Source of the DNA: Neonectria sp. B-13
Taxonomy: Eukaryota; Ascomycota; Sordariomycetes; Hypocreales; Nectriaceae
Assembly: GCA_002682825.1 (NCBI GenBank)
Contig: NOKP01000010.1
Span: forward strand, 1,426,001 to 1,490,000
Length of the DNA: 64,000 nt
Direction: 5' to 3'
Part shown: positions 23,344-34,203 of the stretch, one piece after another
Position numbering within the stretch: the stretch's first letter is position 1
Layout of the letters: each line of letters begins with the position of its first letter
Notes under the pieces: generated by a model
Seen by the model: the letters and a program-made list of their open reading frames with translations, nothing else
Database searches by the model: none
Told to the model about the DNA's origin: nothing
Translations under genes and position numbers: made by a program

Positions 23344-24531
23344 CGCATTCGCATGCCGTGGAGGTGGTGGTGCCTAAGAAGCAAGAAGCATCGGTGAGCA
23401 ATCGCGACCAGCCAGGAGGAGCGGGCGCGGGTGAAGAGCTGGCGATGTCGTGGGTGGCGATGTGTTTTTTTCGTTGTTGATGGTGGTTTGCACCGTGAAA
23501 GAAAGACAGAAATTCGCTGGTCAAATCCGTCACGTCAGAACGCGCCTTGTGAAAGCCCGAGGAAACAGGCTGCTGCTTTGGCTGCTGTGCACTACAAAGG
23601 CGCTAAAGCTACCCCCAGCTCCAGCGCCCAATGGCAGGCTTCAAGGAAGCTGATTGGCTGCAGGGCTGCTCTGTGCGCTAGCGAGGCATGGGATTTCACC
23701 CACTGAAGACAATGAGTTGGGAGGCTTGGCAGGCAGAGACACCTGTAATTGGTCAAAATCCAAGGCCGGACCTAGGTATTTACACTGTCCCTCGACTCCC
23801 TCCCTGGGAGCTATCCATGCAAACATCAATGGGATATCATCTCACTTTCAAAGTCACGGATGAACGACGAGCAAGGTCACCAGCAAAGTCACCAGCGCCT
23901 CTTTAATCAGGCTTTTCTCCGGGAATTCTTCCTTGTTGGAAAAGCCGATGGCTAGCTTGCTTGCTGTTTCCCCTTCCAAACAAACCGGTGTTATCAACGC
24001 GCAGTGGCGGCCAGTGCCTATCCAGTGAAGCCACGGCCGTTCGCGACAACAAACTCAGGACGAGGCGCATTGGACGTACGATAGTCAGTCATAGTAGATA
24101 TCAAGCTCTGATGTAGCAAGCCTTGAATTTCCGGTCAGTTTCTTGCTGCTTCAGCTCCTTTCTCGTTTTGTTCCCCGTTGTCTTTCCTGCTTTCTCTCCA
24201 TCCTTTCAGTCGTCGTCCATAAGACGATCATTCCCCTAGGGTCGTCGTTTCGGGCCTCAACCCGCCAGCTAACGAGTTGAATGCCTGGGGCGACAACTCA
24301 GCAACACGGTCAATGACTTACCTCGCTACCTACCTACCTGACTCAACCAACTCTTCTTTGTTCAAGCTGCACACGCCATTTTCTCCTCCACAAACACAGT
24401 CACAATGCCCATCTCTCGCCCGTCCAACCCAAATCAACACCCCTCCTTCACTTCTCACGTGTTGATCCCCCGATGCTAAGAGCTCCCAACGCGCCCGTTA
24501 CCTGAGTCTCAAAGACTCACCTTTTGTCACA
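23344..24531. other. Divergent intergenic region, pom152 / UCH gene
   Basis: Upstream DNA for two divergent genes. CT-rich stretches precede the UCH start (about 24130-24210 and 24330-24440), as expected for fungal leaders. No other coding sequence is seen. Confidence 0.6.
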
Positions 24532-26214
24532 ATGCCGGCTTCAACCATCACCATATCAGATGCCGTCACCGTGGCTCACAGCACCGAGACTGACCAGCCA
24601 CCACAGGGAACTGAGACTCGAGCAACACAGACACCTCCACGCCGATCATCCCGCCTGGCCAGTCGCCTCGCAGTTAACCCCCAGCAGGTCAGAGCCGTAT
24701 TGGTCACTATGAGTGAGCCGAGCCGCAACCCTAAGCGCAAGGCTAGCGAGGCGGCAAAACAGGCTGCACAGCCTATTGACAAGTTGCTCGATGAAGCGCT
24801 GGCACCACTCACCTCTAAGGACGTCGAAGAATGGGAGGGTTGGATCGAGCTTGAATCAGAGCCAGTCAGGATGAGCCCCTATGTCTACCCCGTTCGCACC
24901 GTCTCTAACTTAACCTTAGGCATTCTTCAACATCATCCTGCGAGACCTGGGCGTAAAAGACATCAAAGCTCAGGAGATCTTCACCATCGACCAGGACTCT
25001 CTCGACATGCTACCGTCAGTCTCCTCGATCTAGCAACATAACTCGCGCTCACACCCTCCAGGAAACCTGTATTCGGCTTAATATTTCTCTTTCAGTATGT
25101 CCCAGGTCATGATGATGTGGACCAGGACGAAGACACGAGCGACGTATGGTTCGCAAACCAGGTAACTAGTCCTTACCCAGCAACATGCCATTTCTCACGC
25201 TTCATAGACGACCGATAATGCATGCGCCACCGTGGCCTTGCTCAACATCATCATGAACGCCGAGGGCATAGAACTAGGTGACAATCTCCGTGGCTTCAAA
25301 GAATCAACCCAAGCCCTCAGCACCCCCCTCCGAGGACACCACCTCAGCCGAAACGCATTCATCCGCACCATCCACAACTCCTTTACGCGCCGCATGGATC
25401 ACCTCAACGCCGACTTATGCTTGGAGAACGAAGCATCTGACGCGAGGTCCAAGAAGGCGAGGAGGCGGGCTGCCCCGAAAAAGGGCAGGAAGCCAGCCAA
25501 AAGAAAGAGAGCAAGACCCGAGTATGGATTTCACTTCATCGCATATGTTCCTGCTGGAGGATACGTTTGGGAATTGGATGGACTGAAAAGCAAGCCTCAC
25601 AGACTAGGTAAATATCGCCTCCGTCTCATAAGAAGAAATGTGGGAATATGCTCACCATCCTTCCAGATGCTGTGTCCTCAGGTGACTGGACAACCATTGC
25701 GCGGCCTCAGATCGAAGGTCGCATGCTGCAGTACGAAGAGAGCCAACTATCCTTCAACCTCCTCGCCTTATGCCGGAGCCCGCTGGCCACTCACTCCAAG
25801 GCGATTGCTCTCGCCGTCGCATCCCTCCACCACCTTCACGCTCAAATGCAAGCGTGTTCCACATTTACAGAGCTCGTCACCGCCGAACCTAAACCCCTCG
25901 ACATAGATGACGACTCACAACTTTCCGAGTTCAATCTTAGCAAGGCAGATATTATCGACGCGGAAATCCCAGAGAGGATACGAGAAAACGTGTTGCAAAC
26001 TGATTTAAAGGCAAGCGATGCATACGCGCTGCACCAAGAGCTAGCCATCGAAGTGAAGGCGGCCATGGGTGAGTTCCGCGCCGAGCTCATGGCCATTGCG
26101 GACGATGAGCAGCGCGTCAAGGGCCGGAAAAGGGATTACGGGCCTGCTCTACACACGTGGATGAAGAAGCTCGCCGAAAAGGGAGTCCTGGAGGATGTGA
26201 TAAAATCCGCGTGA
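24532..26214 (+). CDS. Ubiquitin C-terminal hydrolase, UCH37-like (peptidase C12)
   Basis: Cysteine deubiquitinase of the UCH family. Five exons (24532-24864, 24920-25014, 25062-25161, 25208-25607, 25667-26214) give 491 aa. Residues 1-95 are an Arg/Ser/Pro-rich extension not found in the core enzyme. The catalytic domain begins at about 104 (WEGWIELESEP) and contains KPVFGLIFLFQY, the oxyanion Gln176, Cys182 in DNACATVALLN, His285 in YGFHFIAYV and Asp300 in WELDGL; the Gln-Cys (6) and His-Asp (15) spacings match UCH37. The Cys-His spacing is about 27 residues longer because of a Lys/Arg-rich insert at 254-279 in the active-site crossover loop. A helical C-terminal region (about 385-491) resembles the UCH37 tail that binds proteasomal Rpn13 or INO80 partners in other species. 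It is convergent with the F-box gene. Confidence 0.93.
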
Positions 26215-26611
26215 GGGTATATAAGGGAGCTATGAAGGTAGAAAGTCCTCCCTTGGTATGGAGGTTTCCAGTCAGGGGCAAAATCACGCTTTCGGGACAG
26301 GCCAAATAGCGATTCAAGGCGAGGGCATTGTGCAATAGACAACTTCATCGACCATTTCACAAGATAGATAAGTTCAAATGTCAATTTCGTAAATATCTAG
26401 CATTCCAGAGACCGTATTGTGGACCATTTGGTCGCATATTTTAGACTCTATGCCAGAGCTGAAAACTCACAAGTTTCTCTCCAACGCCGGTCGTTTTCCT
26501 TGAGTAATCTCTAATGTAGTTGTGCATTCTCACTTCGCGTTCAGAAATCCATGGCCAAACAAAATTACAAGGTTGAAAGTTAAAAGAAAAGGAAGAAAGC
26601 AGTATCTGGAT
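26215..26611. other. Convergent 3' intergenic region
   Basis: AT-rich spacer of about 400 bp between two converging genes; it presumably holds both polyadenylation regions. Nothing else is seen. Confidence 0.6.
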
Positions 26612-28642
26612 TTAGTCATCCGGGTACTGTTCCTTGATGTTTGACACGAAGCTACATGTCGTAGCATCAAACCTTTTAAAGAATTTCCCAGCCAGGGGGA
26701 ACATGCGCTCCGGGACCTCGTCCGCATTTTGGATCAGCACGATGTTGTCCTCGGCGACTACATGTCGCTCGGGTCCCGTGGTGCGTCTAGATAAGTGTCA
26801 GTGTTAGGGAGATCCCGGGTGTTCTGGAGTGACTTACAGGCATGTGTAGAAGGTCTGGTTACGCGGCCGTACCAGGCTAGGCAGTTCGGTATCGCTGCTG
26901 TCGGACAGCGTCTCGTCAATGGCCACGGTGTGTGGCATGGGCAACCGGCGCGTCCCCTGGTCCGTCCAACCGTTGATGACTCCGATCCATCGATATCGTC
27001 GGTGTCGAAAGACTTGTCCAATCTTGTACGCCACCGGCTGCATTCGCTCGCGGTCTCTTCGGAAGACGGGAGGCGCCAGATCGTCCAGCTCTCGCACCAG
27101 GCCCAGGATCTCCCGAGGGTCGTCCCACCCCTGAGGAGGATGATGAGCTGCAAATCTCTCGCGGAGGGGTGCGAACTGGTCGTATAACGGGACAAGATAC
27201 TTCTCAACCAGCCACGCGTCTTCGTGCCAGCTTTTGGCAAATCGGCGGAGGAAGGGCTCCAGGCTCTCGTCCCACGCGAAGACATTGACAGGTGTCATGA
27301 GGAGAGCCGCCCATAGGGCAGAGTAGAGGGCAGCATCTATGTTGATGGAGCCGTTTCCGCTCATGAGCTGTGTGAGTTCGGGATCAGTCTGCTCTCGAGA
27401 CTCCACCACTCTGGCAGCAGTGGCTCTAATATTACGCGCAGTCCTCATCGCGACGGAGATGGGCGGCACTGGAGCCAAGAATACGTCAGTGCTAGCTTGC
27501 CAGCCGAATTGAGACAGCATGGCTTGCAGAGCAGCCATTGGTATCTCATCATCAGAGCCATAAGGATCTAAGTACATCATCTCTCGGGGCGCGGCGTTCT
27601 GTGCCGCGAAGATGCCATCCAATGTCTTGCCCTGCTCCGCGAAAACGATGGCGTGGACGTGGGTGGGAAACGAGCAACACTGGGCCTGCAACCCCAGCCT
27701 TTCTGCAATGCAGCAGTAGATGGCACTGGAGATTATGGGGATAGAATCATGATCCTCATGGCGCAGGGCCTGGCCGATCAAACAGTTCCGAAGGTTTCGA
27801 TAGCTTCGCTCCGGGTTCAGTAGGCCCGTCATGTTGTGGGCGCGAAGCCACCGGTTGAGTGCCAGTGCTTTCTGGCGCGTTGGCATCTCATCCACACCAA
27901 GAATGCTATTACGAAACTCCGAGGCCTTGTCGTCAAGCAGGCGAGCAATCTGGCATGGCTGGTTAGTACTAATAAGGTACGGTTTGGCGAGCAACCTACA
28001 TCGTCCAGATCACCAGGCTGATCGTGAAGCACAAACAGATCAAAAGCGCCTAGTGCTCGCTCAAGACTAGAGGCTGAAGAATGCCCTGCAGGAGAGTTGT
28101 GGACCGTCTGGATCAGATGCCACTCCTCAATCGCGAGACTTCGATGAATACTATCCAAGATCGAATTACTGTAATAGCTGACACACGACTGTTAGCCCAA
28201 GGTTGGCAAAGCGAAACGCCGAAGATAATTACCGTCTCGCTAGAACATCTTCCACGGGCTCCTCAGTGTGGCACTGGTCCAGGAGAAAGTCCTTGGCATC
28301 ATACCCCAGTCGACAGATCTGCTCGAACTTGTTTAAGCGACCAACTTTGGTCGCCAGAACCTCGTCCAAGAGATGCGATATCCGGCCATTGCGAGTCTTG
28401 CGCAAAATGAACAGGCGTTTCCAGTCGACCTGTGAGACCCTCTCCTTCAACCTACGGTGGAATCCATGCTCGGGGCTCCAGTATTGAAAGGAGTTCTGGC
28501 AATGATATCTCCACAGCAGGGCCTCGTTGGAGAGATGGTTTAGACGGTGGGACAGCTGCTGAAAACTAGAGAGCGTGTCTTCGGGGGAGACATAGTAAAG
28601 CAAGTGCTGGATTATCTCGTCTGGGACACGACCCAGCACCAT
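26612..28642 (-). CDS. FBXO21-like protein: F-box, transglutaminase-like (SirB1) and YccV/HspQ domains
   Basis: Probable substrate receptor of an SCF ubiquitin ligase. Exons 28642-28233, 28177-28000, 27949-26838 and 26786-26612 give 624 aa with all three junctions in phase. An F-box lies at about 4-45 (GRVPDEIIQHLLYYVSPEDTL). Residues about 197-345 match the SirB1/transglutaminase-like fold (RNSILGVDEMPTRQ, RNLRNCLIGQAL, ERLGLQAQCCSFPTHVHAIV, MMYLDPYG). From about 503 to the end is a YccV/HspQ-like module (YKIGQVFRHRRYRWIGVINGW, then a C-terminal block with PERHVVAEDNIVLI split by intron 3). This three-part order is that of animal FBXO21, so the function is inferred from architecture. It is divergent from the spindle-pole gene. 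Confidence 0.9.
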
Positions 28643-29290
28643 GGTGGCGCTTCCAAGCGATGTCGGATGCGATGGAAGGCGGTAAAGGGTAAAGTGTATT
28701 GCGGAGGTACCCTTGTAAGGGAATAAGGGACGCGTCCTTTGTAGTGCAGGCGATGAGCTGACAGCGAGTGTTTGGAGATATTTGAATCACGGGAACCGTC
28801 TGTCGATCAGAAGGCAAATATGTCATCGCCCTACTTGGCCTCGCCTTCTCATCTTGATTCGAGGAATGCTTCATCCTGTGCGGTGCTCTTCGATTTATTG
28901 TTAGTCAGGCCATTTAGCGGGGTGACGCAATAAAGGGGGGCCTGCTGAGTCAACAACGTTTGCCGTTTTTATTGGCCGAGAAAATATGTCGGCAATTGGC
29001 TCAAAATTGTTGCGTCTATGCCGGAAGAGGATAGAAAGTAAACAAAACGCGCCTGGGGCATCGACTTACACCACACGCGATTCAATTCCGCCGCGACGTA
29101 CCCTCGTACCTCGTCTTATCATTCATCGATCTTAACTTACAACAACTGACTCCGCACAACCTCTCGAAGCGCGACGACACATTATAACCGACGTGCCTTG
29201 CCTCTGCCTCCGTCTCTGCCTTTGTAACATGCAGTGGCCGCCCGATACACGCCGTTTCTAGAGTTAACCCAGCCTCCGACGCCCGCCAAC
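28643..29290. other. Divergent intergenic region with a short upstream ORF
   Basis: Shared upstream DNA of the F-box and spindle-pole genes. The leader of the latter carries a 10-codon upstream ORF at 29229-29261. Confidence 0.6.
29229..29261 (+). other. Upstream ORF (10 codons) in the spindle-pole gene leader
   Basis: ATG at 29229 opens MQWPPDTRRF and closes with TAG at 29259-29261, 29 nt before the proposed main start. The main frame has a TAA at 29225-29227 and no ATG before 29291, so in an unspliced leader ribosomes would meet this ATG first. Confidence 0.5.
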
Positions 29291-32200
29291 ATGGTCCAGC
29301 CCGACTTTGGCGGCGCGCTCGACACCCCGCGAACAAACATTGGGGATGCAACCTACCTCAGCCGACAGCCCGACTTCGCCGACATCTCCCAAGAGGCATC
29401 TTTCCAGTCACCCGTCAAGGACGGCAATTTCATTCAGCAGCTCCGTAATGGCGGCCGCTCCAATGGCATCAACATGCGCACCCCGCGTCGGGGACCGCTC
29501 GCCGATCGCCGAAATCTTCCTCCCAGCATCGGAGGCGCCGAGTTCACGCCTCTACTGAAATCGGCCACGCGAAACAGCGTGCGGCGCTATGGGAAGGAGA
29601 ATGGCACCGCAGTGCCCGGCACGCCCACCTTGGACAAAATCGACGAGGGCGACTTGACTGCGGTCCCGCGAGGGGACACGTCAATATACACAGGTTCGCG
29701 CAACCAGTCGTACATGGACAACACGCTGCCTCAGGTCGACGACAGTAGTGCTGCCTCGACCCCACTGGCACTGCCGCCGCGAAGAGGAGGAGACAAGGGA
29801 CCCCTCCAGGACGGGAATCAGCTGTCGCTACGAGAACAGGAGAACGTGATCGATAGGATCGAGAAGGAGAATTTTGGCCTGAAGCTGAAGATTCACTTCC
29901 TCGAGGAGGCGCTCCGAAAAGCTGGGCCAGGCTTTAGCGAAGCCGCGCTCAAGGAGAACACCGAGCTCAAGGTGGACAAGGTCACAATGCAAAGGGAGCT
30001 CCATCGATACAAGAAACATCTTACCACTGCCGAAAAAGACCTCGAGAGCTACCGCCAGTCAATGCTGGAGCTCCAAGAGAAGGCAAAACGGAAATACGCC
30101 AACGAACACCAGCGCGCCGAGATGGACAAGCTGCAACGCTTGTTGGAGGAGCGAGAAGCAGATATTGAACATATGCAACGCCAGCTCGACCAAGAGCACA
30201 AAGACAACGATCAGGCCGAGAAACTTCGGGACGACATCGGAGACCTAGAGGCTGATCTTCGAGAAAGAGACCGAATGCTCACCGAACGCGAGGACGAGCT
30301 AGAGGACCTCAAGGACAAGCTGGAAGAAGCGGAGGACAAGGCCAAAGACGCCCAGCGAAAGATGGTTCAGCTTGAGGAGAAGGCCCAAAACAGCGAGGGT
30401 TTAGAAGAAGCCAAGGACACGATTCAAGATCTTGAGCACAATATCCGGCGCTTGGAGGAGGAGGTCGAAGATGCAAAGGCCAAAATGGAGGATGCCGAGA
30501 CCAAGATGGAGAAGGCCGAGGCCGAGCGGAAAGATGCAGTGGCCCAAAAGGACCGAGCGGAAAACGATCTCGACGAGCTCCAGGAGGAATTAGCCAACAA
30601 GTCGGTCGTCACCAGAGGGCTTTCTCGACAGATTGAAGAGAAGGTGGTGCGGCTGCAGGAAGAGCTGGACAAGTCCGGGCAGGAGTACGCTGCCTTGGAG
30701 AAGGAGTTTTCCGAGGTCAACCAAGAGAACGAGAGTCTCCAGTCCACAGTCAAGGATCTGCGAAGAAACCAAGAAAGCTTCGACCGAGAGCGGCGTTCTA
30801 TCACATCCAGAGTCGAGGAATTGGAGGCCGACCTACGCGCCCGAGCTGACGACAAGGACATGCTCCAATCACGACACGACTCCATGGCCAGCAATTCTAC
30901 CTCTCTCCAAAAGGAGGTCACAAAGTTAGAGAGGGAAGTCGAAGATCTCGAGCAGAGGCTCGTTGAGGAGAGAGAGCATGCTCTTCAGATCGAGAAAGAC
31001 CTCCGCGGCCAATATCAGGGTGAAATTGACCGACTCAACGACGAGGTCTCAGACCTTCAGGCGGAGATACGCGAAAAAGATAACCTCTACGATAACGACA
31101 GTGAGAAGTGGGAGACTGAAAAGCAAAATCTCGAATCCGAGCGAGAGCGTGCCGATGAGAAGGCCGTAGGGCTGCAACGGACCATCGACAGGCTACGAGA
31201 AACTGAAGGAACACTCTCCGACAAGGAGTCGAGGCTGCAGGCGGCCATCCAGAGCGAGGCGGAGAGGCACAGGAGCGAAGAGGGTGTCCTGACGCGACAG
31301 ATTGAAGATCTTCAAGACGCGCTTGAAACTCGACAGACCCTGCTGACAAACCTACGCAATGAACTGTCGACAGTTCGGGACGAGCTACGACAAACACAAG
31401 TCGACTACCAGACGCAGCTCAACAAGGTTGCCGCGTTGGAGGACGAGGTGGACGTGTTGCAAAACACCCTGCATCAGGAGCAAGGCTCTGGACGCCGGGA
31501 TGTAGATGCTGGACACCGAGAACTCGAGACTCAGCGGCGGCAACTCGACACCGCGAGACGCGAGTGTGACGATCTCAAAGAACAGCTAAAGGTCATTCGA
31601 CAGAAGGCTGAGTTGGCCCAGGTTGCCAGCACTGCCTCGGAACAGTCCGCCCAGCAATATACGGAATCGGTGGCACGTCTTAAGTGGCAGCTCTCCGACA
31701 CCAATGCTCAGCTACAAAAAGTCACCAGGGAGAAGCAGTCGCTACAGGATCAGCTGGCCAAGAACACCCTTGAGCTCCATTCCGTCTCATCTTCGCTAGC
31801 TGAGGCAAAGGCGGAACGCGACGAGCTTGAGGCCGAACTCCGCCGGGCCCAGCTCTACGACAACGAAACGATCCGTGTTGACCAGGAACGACTCGACTTG
31901 CGCACAGCCAAGCTCAAGCTTGATAACGAAGTGCGCCGCCTCAAGGATGAGAACCGGGCCTTGACTGAGCAGCGCGAGGCCATCGAGAAGACTCTGGAGG
32001 ACGAGATTGAGAAGGCCGCGGAAGAGGAGGAACGTCTCGGTCAGGAGGTTCTCCAGCTCCAGACCAAGTTGCGACAGTCGTCGTCCACCGAGACGCACGA
32101 GTTGGCTGCCGCTCGACGAACCATCCGCGAGCTGGAGCGCCAGATTGAGGACTTTGAACACCAGTTTACCACCCGCCAGCTGCCAGGAAACATCGAGGGC

Positions 32201-33525
32201 AACAGCGAGCTGTCTCTGATCCGCAAGGACCTTTCGGCGGCACGACAGAAGGAGCTCGACTTTCTACAACGGGAGTCGGCCAACAGGGACATGGTCAAGG
32301 GTCTCAAGCGACAGGTTGCCGACCTGGAGCGTCAAGTTCACGAGACCGAGGTGTCTCGACTAATAGTCTCGCCCAGGTCCTCGGCGAGTGACTCGGGACG
32401 CAAGTCGGAGCTGTCTGAGCTACGACACCAGCTCTCAACCGCCCAGCAGTCCATCCACGAGCTCCGCTCCAAGAACCGAGATACCGAGCGCAAGGCGCTG
32501 CAAGCCTCGCAGGACCTCCAGCGGCAGCTCAACGACCTCGAGGATCAGAAGGTAGTCCTCGAAGAAGTGCTCGATGAGGCCCGCCAACAAGCCGAGGAGA
32601 CGGCGGCGCACCACGAGCGCATCCTCCAACGGATGAAGCACAAGCTCGAGAAGGCGGAGCGTGAGCGCAACACGGCGGCGACGCAGCAGACAGACTTGAG
32701 CAAGCAGGATCGCCAACTGCGCAAGAGCCGCGTCGAGATGGAGAACCTCGAGCACGACGTCCGCCAGCAGCAAGAGCTCATCGACTCGCTCGCCGCGTCC
32801 GAGGCCTCCCTCCGACGCAAGCTCGAACGCGCCCGCAGCGAGCGCGCGGCCTTCCGCCTCAGCGCCGAGAAGCTCCAGAAGGATCTCGAGCGCGCCAAGG
32901 CGTCGAACAAGGACGCCCTATCTACAGCCACGCCAGCCACGCCTGCGCAGCGCCGCACTCAGGCCTCGCTGGAAGACACCGACCAGGCGCTGGAGACGGT
33001 CATCCGCGCGGCCGAGGGCGCAGAGGAGCGTCACAAGAAAGAGCTCCGCGGCATGGTGATGCAGATGGAGTGGATGCAGGCCCGGTGGCAGCGCGAGGCT
33101 TCGCTCCGCGCCGACGCCGCCTTTGCCAAGAAGTTCCTCCAGCTGCAGCTCGACATCGCCAACGCTTGGTACGTCTCCCTTCTTCTCCCCCTCGACGATC
33201 AGTTACTGACTTCCCTCATAGCAACAAGGCCCAGCTCCGCGAGCTCGAGGACATCCGCACCAACCTCCTCGGCAGCCGCAAGCCGCTTTCCCTCCCCGGC
33301 ACCTCCGGCAACAAACAGATCTCCTCCGCCGAACCCGCCGCCGCCGCCGCCCGTCCAACCCTCCGGACCTTCCTCGTCATGGCCCGCTTCGTCGCCCGCA
33401 TGCGCATCTCGGCGCGCGACTGGGCCAAGCAGGAGACGGTGCGCCGGCGCCTCGTCGTCGCAACCGAGGAGCAGCGCAAGACCAAGCGCTCACGTCAGCT
33501 CAAGGTTGTGCGGGCCGAGGCATGA
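29291..33525 (+). CDS. Spindle-pole-body / MTOC coiled-coil protein with CM1-like motif (Pcp1/PcpA/ApsB type)
   Basis: Large coiled-coil scaffold that recruits gamma-tubulin complexes. Two exons, 29291-33168 and 33222-33525, give 1393 aa. Residues 1-175 are disordered and Ser/Thr/Pro-rich. At about 178-240 is a centrosomin motif 1-like block (SLREQENVIDRIEKENFGL, then LKIHFLEEALRK), the part that binds gamma-tubulin complexes in this family. A nearly uninterrupted heptad coiled coil runs to about 1290. The second exon encodes a basic C-terminus with RPTLRTFLVMARFVARMRIS, similar to the PACT-like anchoring segment of Pcp1/pericentrin proteins. The start is uncertain: the frame is open for 19 codons before this ATG but has no earlier ATG. 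The exact orthologue (Pcp1/PcpA, SnaD or ApsB) cannot be decided without alignment. Confidence 0.88.
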
Positions 33526-34203
33526 GACGAGAGCGGTGCTTTGTGGACTTTTGCATGGTTGGCGAATCGCGGGTTGGATGCATGGATGGCGCTGTGGATA
33601 TCATCTTGTCGTCTCGAGTGTTAGTTGTAAATATCTCAGCTGGTTGGAATCGTGTAAGCAAGCAGGCATGATGGAATTCGTTTGGGTACTGGCTCAGGAC
33701 AGGGACGGGCATGGAATACTTGGGGCGTTTGGGCACAACGAGACGAGCAAAGCATGCATGCAGGGGAAAGCGCATCACGAAACTTGTATGGCATATTGGA
33801 TTGTTTTGTGTTATTTTTTACGGAGTAAAGATCCAAGTTGATTTTACCCACGCTAGACGGACAACCGGTCCGACTCGATGTGATGATGATGATGATGATA
33901 AGCATGAGCATATACTGGTCCGCAATGACTAAAGACGACCAACTCAACGAGAGACCCTCATGCATCACCACGCAAAAACAAATAATGGTGCAACGCAATA
34001 TCCAACCAGCAGATGACCTCCCGTCGTAGCACCCTCGCATAAGGCGAATGTTTAATCTTCCCTCCTCACCTATCCCAGGTTCGAGGCTCGGCTCAGTACC
34101 CTCGTTCGAATTGCTGACATCACACAAGGACGACCAAGGAGGGGGGCTCGAGATGTTCAAGTTTCCATATACAAGGCAATCAAGCGCCTTAGGGGTATAT
34201 ACA
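33526..34203. other. Convergent 3' intergenic region
   Basis: 3' flanks of the spindle-pole gene and the metacaspase gene, with a (GAT)n tract at about 33882-33900. No gene is seen. Confidence 0.6.
33882..33900. repeat. (GAT)n microsatellite
   Basis: About six GAT units in the convergent spacer. Confidence 0.8.
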
